Part shown: piece by piece, positions 26,874-34,411 of the stretch | How the letters are laid out: each line of letters begins with the position of its first letter | Position numbering within the stretch: position 1 is the stretch's first letter | Assembly (NCBI GenBank): GCA_018674495.1 | Contig: JABHAA010000090.1 | Coordinates: forward strand, 1 to 64,000 | Direction: 5' to 3' | DNA length: 64,000 nt | From: Rhodospirillaceae bacterium | GTDB taxonomy: Bacteria > Pseudomonadota > Alphaproteobacteria > Rhodospirillales > UBA2165 | The notes under the pieces: generated by a model | Databases searched by the model: none | Told to the model about the DNA's origin: nothing | What the model saw: the letters and a program-made list of their open reading frames with translations, nothing else | Position numbers and translations under genes: made by a program

Positions 26874-28844
26874 ATGACAGACGCGACACCCGGCGCCAAT
26901 GACGGGCTGCCTGAGCCCATGGCGGCAAATGTGCCCGAAGCCTTCGTTGACAAGACAACGCAGCGCTACCGCGATATGCCGGCGCCGGTCCGCATCTATA
27001 TTCTGCTGGCATCGGCTGGCGGCGTCGCCGCGGCCATCTATTACATATTCCTGCCATCGCCGCCGCTGGACCTCACATACTATTTCTTTCTGATGGCGAT
27101 GTATTTGCCGATAGCCTATCTGTTGCTTCCCGCCCACAAGAAAGAAATCAAGGCTGGCTGGCTCAGCTATCTGCCGGCCCTGGCGGCGCTGGCTACCACC
27201 ATTTTCCTGTCCACCCAGGGACGCAACATGACCTTCCAGTCCTGGGTGCCGCCCAACGATTGGCAGTTCGTTGTCGCCATCATCATGTTTGTGCTGGTTA
27301 TCGAAGCCGGCCGGCGCGCCGGCGGGCTGATATTTACCGGCATTGTTTTGGCATTGGGTCTCTATCCGATCTTTGCGCAATATATGCCTGGAATATTTTG
27401 GGGCCCTCCCTTTCCGATTTCTAGGACCATCGGCTTCAACGTTTATTCGGGCGACGCATTGCTCGGCATCGTGACCCGGGTTGTCGGCGAAGTGCTGATC
27501 GGCTTTTTGATCATGGCGGCGCTTTTGGTGGCCACTGGGGCGGCCGATTTCTTTCTCAAGCTTGCGCTCGGGCTAATGGGCACGGCCAGGGGCGGGCCGG
27601 CCAAGGTGGCGGTTCTGGCGTCAGGGTTCTTCGGCAGTCTGTCGGGCTCCATCTTCGGCAATGTGGTCGGCACCGGCTCGGTCACCATCCCGTCCATGAA
27701 ACGGGCTGGCTTTCCCGCCCATTATGCCGGCGCGCTGGAAGCCTGCGCGTCGACAGGCGGCATGCTGATGCCGCCTGTCATGGGCGCGGTTGCCTTCATC
27801 ATGGCCGATTTCACCAATACGGAATATGCGGTGATCGTCATCGCCGCGGCTATCCCCAGCCTGCTTTATTATTATGGCCTTTATTGCCATGTGGACGCCT
27901 ACGCGGCCAAGGCGGGCCTCGCCGGTCTGCCGCGCGAAGAGCTGCCGTCGCTGATGCAAACCATGAAGGATGGCTGGCCGTTCATCGCGGTGCTGGCATT
28001 CCTGATCTGGGGCCTGGTGTTTATGCGCTGGGAGCGGCTGACGCCTTTTTATGCCTCGGCCTTATTGCTGGCGCTGACATTCTTCAAGAAAAGCCTGCGC
28101 CTCGACCGCAAACAGCTTCTCAATGTCCTGTACGAGATCGGCAAATTGCTCAGCCAGACCATGGCCTTGCTGCTGCCCACCAGCTTTATTCTGGGCGGCA
28201 TGATGGGCACCGGTGTGGCGCCGGTTATTACCGCTGATTTGATGCGCCTTGGCGGCGAAAACGTGGCCCTGGTTTTGGGCATCGGGGTGCTCATATGCAT
28301 CATCTTCGGCATGATGGGGATGCTGATCGCAGCATACTTGATGCTGGCGCTGACCTTGGCGCCGGCGCTGGAACAGATTGCCGGGCTAAACACTTTAGCG
28401 ATCCATCTGTTCATCGCCTATTACGCCATGCTGGCGGCGATCACACCGCCGATTGCGCTGGCCGCCTTTATCGCGTCACGAATAAGCGATTCTGATCCGA
28501 TGAGAACAAGCTGGCACGCCGCGCGCCTCGGTATCGTGCTTTATTTTATTCCGTTCTTTTTCCTGTTCGAGCCGGCCTTGATATTCCAGGGCGCGCTGAT
28601 CGACACGGTGACCTGGTTTTCCTTCAACATCATCGCGGTCACGATCATCGCCGGCGCTTCCGAGGGCCGGCTCCTGGGCTTCGGATTGCTGCGCGGCTGG
28701 GTGCGGGTGGTATTGTTCGCCGCCGCGCTATTGATCGGCTTTCCCGAGTGGCAGACGACGCTGGCCGGCGGCCTGATCGTTGGCGCCATCATCGCCTTGC
28801 GCGGCTATACCCGGTTGCCGGGGCAGGTGCACACCAACGCGTGA
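26874..28844 (+). CDS. TRAP transporter fused permease (4TM + 12TM, TAXI type)
   Basis: The 656-residue membrane protein joins the small (DctQ-like) and large (DctM-like) permease domains. Residues about 40-170 form the four-helix part. The DctM part carries SLSGSIFGNVVGTGSVTIPS, ACASTGGMLMPPVMGAVAF and LFIAYYAMLAAITPPIALAA, which are typical of TAXI fused permeases. It uses an ion gradient to import the solute captured by the preceding binding protein. It is 64 bp downstream of that gene, with a hairpin in between. Its stop overlaps a possible small gene as GTGA. Confidence 0.92.
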   Translation: MTDATPGANDGLPEPMAANVPEAFVDKTTQRYRDMPAPVRIYILLASAGGVAAAIYYIFLPSPPLDLTYYFFLMAMYLPIAYLLLPAHKKEIKAGWLSYLPALAALATTIFLSTQGRNMTFQSWVPPNDWQFVVAIIMFVLVIEAGRRAGGLIFTGIVLALGLYPIFAQYMPGIFWGPPFPISRTIGFNVYSGDALLGIVTRVVGEVLIGFLIMAALLVATGAADFFLKLALGLMGTARGGPAKVAVLASGFFGSLSGSIFGNVVGTGSVTIPSMKRAGFPAHYAGALEACASTGGMLMPPVMGAVAFIMADFTNTEYAVIVIAAAIPSLLYYYGLYCHVDAYAAKAGLAGLPREELPSLMQTMKDGWPFIAVLAFLIWGLVFMRWERLTPFYASALLLALTFFKKSLRLDRKQLLNVLYEIGKLLSQTMALLLPTSFILGGMMGTGVAPVITADLMRLGGENVALVLGIGVLICIIFGMMGMLIAAYLMLALTLAPALEQIAGLNTLAIHLFIAYYAMLAAITPPIALAAFIASRISDSDPMRTSWHAARLGIVLYFIPFFFLFEPALIFQGALIDTVTWFSFNIIAVTIIAGASEGRLLGFGLLRGWVRVVLFAAALLIGFPEWQTTLAGGLIVGAIIALRGYTRLPGQVHTNA

Positions 28845-28984
28845 TTATTTGGATCGCGAGGGCGCTGCTATTTGCCGCACCGTTGCTAGGCCACAGTTCC
28901 ACGTGGACCGGCAGCGCCCAGTTGCATCCGGTTATAGAGGCTCTGATCAAGCCGCAAAATTCCAACGACGTATTCGCAACATGA
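28841..28984 (+). CDS. possible small membrane or exported peptide coupled to the TRAP permease
   Basis: A 47-codon reading begins at GTG (28841) overlapping the permease stop as GTGA. It has a hydrophobic start (IIWIARALLFAAPLLG) and a short polar tail ending NSNDVFAT. The overlap suggests translational coupling, and the gap before the next gene would otherwise be empty. I do not recognise a family, and the length is close to what chance allows, so this is tentative. Confidence 0.35.
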   Translation: MIIWIARALLFAAPLLGHSSTWTGSAQLHPVIEALIKPQNSNDVFAT

Positions 28985-29021
28985 TTGAGGCGATGCTCGT
29001 TAAGCCTGAAGGAGACGCCGG

Positions 29022-29408
29022 ATGACAGACGCCATTAAAAAAGTGCTGGTCGTCGAGGACGAAGACGATATTCGCCAAGTTCTTTGTTTGACGCTGGAGT
29101 TTGTATGCAAATTCACCGTCGAACCTTGCGCATCCGGCGATCAGGCCATCAACAAGGCGGCTGCGTTCGGACCCGATCTCATGCTGATGGACGTGATGAT
29201 GCCGGGCATGGATGGGCCGGAAACGCTAAGCCATCTGCGCCAGATCCCAGGCTTGGAGGCAACGCCGGTGATCTTCGTGACCGCCAAGGCGATGCCCTCG
29301 GAAATCGAGCATTTCATATCCCTCGGGGCGCTCGGTGTGATCGTTAAGCCGTTCGATCCGGAAGCAATCTGTGATGAAATCAGCGCCCTGGTGGCGGCGG
29401 CCGGCTAG
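29022..29408 (+). CDS. single-domain CheY-like response regulator
   Basis: The 128-residue receiver domain has the acidic pocket VVEDEDD (residues 10-16), the phospho-acceptor Asp57 in LMLMDVMMPGMDG, Thr87 in FVTAKA and Lys109 in VIVKPFDP. There is no output domain, so it acts by protein contact or in a phosphorelay. AAGGAG lies before the ATG at 29022. No histidine kinase is nearby. The sequence VMMPGMDG is typical of stand-alone DivK/CheY-like regulators. It is 37 bp after the small ORF and may or may not belong to the TRAP transcript. Confidence 0.92.
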   Translation: MTDAIKKVLVVEDEDDIRQVLCLTLEFVCKFTVEPCASGDQAINKAAAFGPDLMLMDVMMPGMDGPETLSHLRQIPGLEATPVIFVTAKAMPSEIEHFISLGALGVIVKPFDPEAICDEISALVAAAG

Positions 29409-29500
29409 ACGAGTCCATCCATTTAGCACTCGTTTTTAGAACATGTTGCCCGTGTGAATTGCCATAAAACTCATGGGCGGAATATCAGGGGACGATAATC

Positions 29501-30331
29501 ATGCATGACTTGAACGGAAAAGCTGCGTTTGTGACCGGCGGCGCATCTGGGATTGGGCTCGGCATGGCGCGCGCCTTTGCGCAGGCCGGCATGAAGGTTG
29601 CCATCGCCGATGTGGAAGCCGGGCCGCTGGCTGCGGCGGAAGCCGAAATATCCGCGCTCGGCGGCGAATGTCTTGCCATCCAAATGGATGTGGCCGACCG
29701 GGAAGCTATGCGGAGGGCCGCCGAAACCTGCAACACGGCCTTCGGCAAGATGCACGTGCTTTGCAACAATGCTGGCGTCGGCGGTACCGGCAAGCCCTTG
29801 GACGAAGTGACTGCTGAGGACTGGGATTGGGTGCTTGGCGTCAATCTGGTGGGCACGGTGAACGGATTGCAGGCGTTCCTGCCGCTTATCAAGGATCACG
29901 GCGAGGGCGGCCATGTGGTCAACACCGCCTCCATGGCCGGCTTGCGCGCCTATCCCAAGCGCGGCCAGGGCATCTATATCACCACCAAGTTCGCGCTGGT
30001 GGGAATGTCCGAAGCCCTCGCCCCGGATTTGGAGCCGCACGGCATCGGCGTCACGGTGCTATGCCCGGGCTACGTCAACACATCGATCTTCAAGGCCGGG
30101 CGCAACCGGCCGCAAGAATATGGCGGGCCATTCGTTCGCGACGAAAACTCGGAACTGGCCGCCGGCGCCAAGAACGGCATGGACCCCAATATCGTCGGTG
30201 ATTTGATCGTCGAGGCGATTTTGGAGAACAAGCTCTACGTCATGACCCACGACGAGGAACGGCACATGGTCGAGGACCGCCACGCCAATATCATGGCCGC
30301 CTTCGACGAGGTGGGCTCGCGGAAATCTTAG
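29501..30331 (+). CDS. SDR family NAD(P)-dependent oxidoreductase
   Basis: A 276-residue classical short-chain dehydrogenase: the cofactor motif TGGASGIGLGMARAFA (residues about 12-27), CNNAGVGG, NTASMAGL for the catalytic Ser region and YITTKFALVG for the YxxxK pair. Asp at the end of beta-2 (VAIADVEAG) favours NAD(H) over NADP(H). The substrate loop contains an unusual GRNRPQEYGGPFV stretch. It opens the catabolic region and is convergent, by 4 bp, with the cupin gene. The alcohol or ketone substrate is unknown. Confidence 0.88.
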   Translation: MHDLNGKAAFVTGGASGIGLGMARAFAQAGMKVAIADVEAGPLAAAEAEISALGGECLAIQMDVADREAMRRAAETCNTAFGKMHVLCNNAGVGGTGKPLDEVTAEDWDWVLGVNLVGTVNGLQAFLPLIKDHGEGGHVVNTASMAGLRAYPKRGQGIYITTKFALVGMSEALAPDLEPHGIGVTVLCPGYVNTSIFKAGRNRPQEYGGPFVRDENSELAAGAKNGMDPNIVGDLIVEAILENKLYVMTHDEERHMVEDRHANIMAAFDEVGSRKS

Positions 30332-30804
30332 CCAGTTGCTTCCAAGCCGGCCTGGGCTGGTTTCGCATCAATCAGAATAAAGGCGATGACGCACGGACCA
30401 TCGCCGTTATTGACCCAATTGTGGATAGTGCCGCGCTGCACCAACACGTCGCCTTGTTTCAGGTGGACCGAGCCGCCGTCCAAATTCATATCGATCTCGC
30501 CGGACATAACGACCGCGTAATCGATGGTATCGGTGCGGTGGCCCCGGGGGGCGACGCCGGGCATATATTCGACGAGGCGGAATACCGCGCCGCCGGGCAG
30601 CCCGGTATCAATCTTGGCCAGGGCCGCGTCATCACGGCCCGCATCGGCGGAATTGTCGGCGGGCATGGTGTCGTTGGTCCAGATAACGCAACCCGTATGG
30701 CCGGCGCGCTTGGAGATGGAATTGCCCGATATTTCGTCGATCTGAACCACGGCCTTGCCGTCCCCATCGTGGCCGGTCACCACGCGCCTCACATTAATCG
30801 CCAT
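30328..30804 (-). CDS. cupin-domain protein
   Basis: The 158-residue protein has the two cupin motifs: PRGHRTDTIDYAVVMSGEID (motif 1) and the later GDVLVQRGTIHNWVNNGDGP (motif 2), giving the usual His/Glu metal site in a slightly altered form (HRTDTIDY). Such proteins bind a metal and act as isomerases, dioxygenases or sensors. It is in a minus-strand group with the alpha/beta hydrolase (22 bp upstream) and the FAH-family enzyme, which suggests one degradative pathway. Confidence 0.82.
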   Translation of the reverse strand: MAINVRRVVTGHDGDGKAVVQIDEISGNSISKRAGHTGCVIWTNDTMPADNSADAGRDDAALAKIDTGLPGGAVFRLVEYMPGVAPRGHRTDTIDYAVVMSGEIDMNLDGGSVHLKQGDVLVQRGTIHNWVNNGDGPCVIAFILIDAKPAQAGLEATG

Positions 30805-30826
30805 GCCGCCGTCTCCTTAAGTTTCG

Positions 30827-31654
30827 CTAGCCCAGGAAATCCTTGACCGCCTGGATCAATTCCCCCGGCGCTTGGGCCGGTACATCGTGCTGAGAATCCA
30901 CTTGGACAATGGTGACATGATCGTGGCCCCCCATGCGTTCCAGCACCTCCGGCGTATAGCGGTCCGAACGGACGCCGTGCACCACCAGCACCGGACACTG
31001 AATTTCGGCCAGCTCTTCCCACACATTAGCATCGTTTAATACCGGCACCCGCCCACCGCTGACCGGAACGCCGTTTCCGAAATCGGGATCGCGTTTAAGG
31101 ATATAGCGCCCATCTTCCAGGCGCAGCGCCGCCTCGGCGCGGGTCGCATCATGGGAGATGCGCGGCGGTTGTTCGCGCCCCTGAAAATGGGCCATAGCGG
31201 CCTCGACGCTGTCGAAGCTCAACAGATCGCCGCCGACGGACGGTGCGCCGCCAACCGTGCTCATGGAGCTGTCGACCACTACCAGCTTTTCCACCAATTC
31301 CGGGCGCCTCGCCGCCATGACGATACCGATGCGCCCGGACATGGAATGCACGATGGGGATAATGCGCGGCCAGTCGAGATGATTGGCGATGGCGGCGGCA
31401 TCTTCAATGCGGGCATCCGTGGAATAGTCCTTGGATTGGCTCCAATCGCTTTCGCCGAAGCCGCGCATGTCCATGGTGGCCACCTGACGGTTCCGGGACA
31501 ATCCGGCGGCCACCCCGGCCCAATCGTAGGAATCGAAATAATTGGCGCCATGCATGGTGAGGATCGGCAGGTCTCCGGCGGCGCCATAGAGGCGGTAAAA
31601 TAGGCTCACATCACCGCTTTGGACGCGCCCGGTCTGGTGTTCGGGAAGGCTCAT
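30827..31654 (-). CDS. alpha/beta hydrolase
   Basis: The 275-residue protein shows the oxyanion LTMHGANYFDSYDW region near the N-terminus and a C-terminal VVHGVRSDRYTPE with the acid residue, then a final His in VQVDSQHDVP. The nucleophile elbow reads VHSMSGRIG, where the usual GxSxG is altered: the first Gly is Val and the last-but-one Gly is Ser. The start at 31654 fits the family; longer readings run into the FAH gene. Likely an ester or C-C hydrolase of a catabolic pathway. The 16 bp gap to the FAH gene implies one operon. Confidence 0.83.
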   Translation of the reverse strand: MSLPEHQTGRVQSGDVSLFYRLYGAAGDLPILTMHGANYFDSYDWAGVAAGLSRNRQVATMDMRGFGESDWSQSKDYSTDARIEDAAAIANHLDWPRIIPIVHSMSGRIGIVMAARRPELVEKLVVVDSSMSTVGGAPSVGGDLLSFDSVEAAMAHFQGREQPPRISHDATRAEAALRLEDGRYILKRDPDFGNGVPVSGGRVPVLNDANVWEELAEIQCPVLVVHGVRSDRYTPEVLERMGGHDHVTIVQVDSQHDVPAQAPGELIQAVKDFLG

Positions 31655-31670
31655 GGGGCTAAAGGTTCCC

Positions 31671-32528
31671 TTATTCGGCCGCGATAACCGGGTTGGAGAG
31701 CGTGCCGAGGCCGGTGATCTCGATCTCGCACACATCGCCGGGCTCCATCGCCTTGTTGGTGCCGGGCAGCGAGCCGGGCGTGCCGGTGACGATCACATCG
31801 CCCGGCTGCAAGGTGTAGCCTTCCGACAGATAGGCGATAATGCCTTCGATGCGGGTCAAGATAAGATTGATGGAGCTGTTCTGTTTTTCCTGGCCGTTCA
31901 GCCGGGTGATGATGTTTTGCTGGTAAGGATCGCCAAATTCGTCCGGGGTCATCATCCAGGGTCCGAAACTACCCGATTTTTCGAAGGTTTTGCCGAGCCC
32001 GAATTGCCGGTTGTGGGATTGATAATCGCGCACCGAGCCTTCGTTATAGCAGGACCATCCGGCAATATAATCGAACGCCTCGCTTTCCGGGATATAGCGC
32101 CCCGGCTTGCCGATGACGGCGGCCAATTCGCCCTCAAAATCATAGCGCTTGGCCATTTCTTCTCGGGGCCGCACCAATTCCTGGCCATGGCCGACGATGG
32201 ACACCGGCATGCGCAGGAACATTTCCGGATATTCGCTGCGGTCGAGGCCGGTTTCGTCCTTATGGGTCTGGTAATTCAATGCCACGCACCAGGAGGCTTG
32301 CGGCGATGGGATCACCGGCAACAGGGTGACATCGCCAAGCGCACGATCGGCGGCCTTGCCATCGGTCGCGGCGGCGATTTTGTCCTGCCAGCCATCGACG
32401 CTTACCAGAATTTCCTTGAGCGTCACTGGCATATCGGGTGCTGCCGTGGCCAGATCGATAAAGCCGTCATCGCCAACCATGACGCCGACACCGGCTTGGC
32501 CATTATCTTCGAATGAAATCAGTCGCAT
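31671..32528 (-). CDS. fumarylacetoacetate hydrolase (FAH) family protein
   Basis: The 285-residue protein has the FAH-fold block: CVALNYQTHKDETGL, the metal-binding YDFEGELAAVIGK, then YIAGWSCYNEGSVRDYQ and TLQPGDVIVTGTPG. These appear in the FAHD1/HpcE-like group, which hydrolyses or decarboxylates acyl-pyruvate type compounds. The start at 32528 has GGGAG upstream and begins MRLISFEDNG, standard for the family. First gene of the minus-strand trio and divergent from the HTD2-like hydratase over 126 bp. Confidence 0.9.
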   Translation of the reverse strand: MRLISFEDNGQAGVGVMVGDDGFIDLATAAPDMPVTLKEILVSVDGWQDKIAAATDGKAADRALGDVTLLPVIPSPQASWCVALNYQTHKDETGLDRSEYPEMFLRMPVSIVGHGQELVRPREEMAKRYDFEGELAAVIGKPGRYIPESEAFDYIAGWSCYNEGSVRDYQSHNRQFGLGKTFEKSGSFGPWMMTPDEFGDPYQQNIITRLNGQEKQNSSINLILTRIEGIIAYLSEGYTLQPGDVIVTGTPGSLPGTNKAMEPGDVCEIEITGLGTLSNPVIAAE

Positions 32529-32654
32529 GAATTGGGTCTCCCTCCCCGTTAATTTCAAGCGATGATTAGAAACAAGGGGGCGGCAATGGTCAATGTTTCA
32601 ACGGCGATATTTCGTGATAAAGTGGCGCATCAAATAAATATGAGAGGAAACGCT

Positions 32655-33506
32655 ATGGCTGATGCGATTGAGGAATACCGAAAATTCATCGGGCAAAAGA
32701 CGGTGAGCGAAGATGTGGTTACCGCATCGCAAGTGCACCGGCTGACGGCGACCATCAACCGCGATGATCCAATCCCCAGCCAGGGCGATCCGGTGCCACC
32801 GGGTTGGCATTCCATCTTTTTTCCGCGCCTCAACCTGACCAAGGATCTCAGCCCCGATGGCATGTCCTTCGATATCGAGAACGGCCCACCGAGCCCCCTG
32901 CCCCGGCGCATGTATGCGGGCAACAATATGCGCTTTCACCAACCCTTCCGCATCGGCGATCACGTCACCAAGGAGCTTTCCATCGCCTCGGTCACGCCCA
33001 AGGAAGGCCGCTCGGGCAAGCTGGTGTTCGTTACCATCGGCGTCAAAATTTCAGGCCCCAACGGGCTGATCATGGAGGATGACCAGAATTTGGTTTACCG
33101 GGAAGAAGATACAGGCCAGACGCCGCCGCCCGGCGAGCCGGGGCCAGAAGACGCCACCTGGAAGCGCACCGTGACCACCGATCCGGTCATGCTGTTCCGC
33201 TTTTCCGCCTGCACCTTCAATCCGCACCGCATCCATTACGACGCGCCCTATGTGACCGATGTGGAAAACTATCCGGCGCTGATCGTGCATGGCCCGTTCA
33301 CGGCAGTCTGGCTGTTGGAGCTGGTGCGCAACAATGCTCCCGATGCAACGCTGACATCGTTCGCCATGCAAGCACGGGCGCCGGTCTATGTGGACACGCC
33401 CCTGACCCTGATGGGCGAGCCCGCTGCCGACGGCAAATCCTGCCAGCTATGGGCGGTCAATTCGGACGGCGTTATCGCCATGAAGGCCAGCGCCGAATTC
33501 GCGTGA
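32655..33506 (+). CDS. FAS1/HTD2-like dehydratase (mesaconyl-CoA or itaconyl-CoA hydratase type)
   Basis: The 283-residue double hot-dog protein has an N-terminal FAS1-like dehydratase half and a C-terminal half with the catalytic signature RFSACTFNPHRIHYDAPYVT followed by NYPALIVHGPFTA, as in HTD2, mesaconyl-C4-CoA hydratase (Meh) and Pseudomonas itaconyl-CoA hydratase (Ich). It should add water to a branched unsaturated acyl-CoA. GAGAGG precedes the ATG at 32655. Its partners by chemistry, a CitE-like lyase and a CaiB transferase, are in the window at 45113-47157. Co-transcribed genes here suggest an acyl-CoA pathway. Confidence 0.85.
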   Translation: MADAIEEYRKFIGQKTVSEDVVTASQVHRLTATINRDDPIPSQGDPVPPGWHSIFFPRLNLTKDLSPDGMSFDIENGPPSPLPRRMYAGNNMRFHQPFRIGDHVTKELSIASVTPKEGRSGKLVFVTIGVKISGPNGLIMEDDQNLVYREEDTGQTPPPGEPGPEDATWKRTVTTDPVMLFRFSACTFNPHRIHYDAPYVTDVENYPALIVHGPFTAVWLLELVRNNAPDATLTSFAMQARAPVYVDTPLTLMGEPAADGKSCQLWAVNSDGVIAMKASAEFA

Positions 33507-33514
33507 GTTCAATC

Positions 33515-34411
33515 ATGGCTTATGAAAACATCCTCTATGACGTGGAAGACCGGTTGGCGACCATCACCTTCAACCGGCCTGAACGGCGCAACGCCATCAA
33601 CTGGGACATGTCCGCCGAGATCAGTGCCGCGTTAAAGGCGGCAGAAGTCGATACGGACGTATCGGTGATCATCTTGAAGGGCGCCGGGGAATGCTTTTCA
33701 TCCGGCTATGATCTCGGCCCATCCATGGGCAAGGCGCCGCGCCAGACCGGCGACATTACCGCCGCCGATGAGGGCCACGGCGATTTTGTCAGCGTCTGGG
33801 ACAACCGCGCCCGGGTGCAGGGCCATATCGAATATATGATGGAGATTTGGAACAACTGGAAGCCGGTGATTGCCCAGGTGCACGGGGCTTGTTTGGGGGG
33901 CGCTTCGGCATTGGCGCTGGCCTCGGATTTGCTGATCGCCGCCGACGATGCGCGGCTCGGCCATCCTGGCCTTCGCGCCATCGCGCCGGGCGAGGAGACG
34001 GCCATCTTCGCCTGGCATGTGGGCCTTAAAAAGGCCAAGGAAATGCTGCTCACCGGGGATGCCCTGACGGCGGAGGAAATGCTGCGTCACGGCATGGCCA
34101 ACCATGTGTTCGCACAGGAAAAACTAGAAGAAGAAACCCGCATCATCGCCCGCCGCATCGCCAATATCGATCCGCAACTTTTGTCGCTGTCAAAGAAGAT
34201 GGTCAACCGGGTCTATGAGCAGATGGGCTTTCAGTTTTCGATCCAAAGCTCCGGCGAGTTCGTGACCATGTCCGGCCGGCTGCCGTCCAATCAGGAGTTT
34301 AAGCGCATCGCCAAGGACGAAGGACTGAAGGCAGCCATCCAGTGGCGCGACGGCCCCTTCGGCGGCACCTTGGGCCGCTATCCGCCGATCAACGATAACG
34401 GCGAAGAATGA
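33515..34411 (+). CDS. enoyl-CoA hydratase/isomerase family protein
   Basis: A 298-residue crotonase. The N-terminus TITFNRPERRNAIN is standard; the oxyanion-hole loops are GECFSSGYDLGPS and VHGACLGGASALALASDLLI. The residues after the second loop (DDARLGHPGLRA) contain Gly-Leu where classical hydratases have a Glu, so the reaction may be isomerisation, hydrolysis or decarboxylation rather than simple hydration. A segment of about 25 extra residues after DLG is present. It is 8 bp after the dehydratase and overlaps the next gene as ATGA. Confidence 0.87.
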   Translation: MAYENILYDVEDRLATITFNRPERRNAINWDMSAEISAALKAAEVDTDVSVIILKGAGECFSSGYDLGPSMGKAPRQTGDITAADEGHGDFVSVWDNRARVQGHIEYMMEIWNNWKPVIAQVHGACLGGASALALASDLLIAADDARLGHPGLRAIAPGEETAIFAWHVGLKKAKEMLLTGDALTAEEMLRHGMANHVFAQEKLEEETRIIARRIANIDPQLLSLSKKMVNRVYEQMGFQFSIQSSGEFVTMSGRLPSNQEFKRIAKDEGLKAAIQWRDGPFGGTLGRYPPINDNGEE

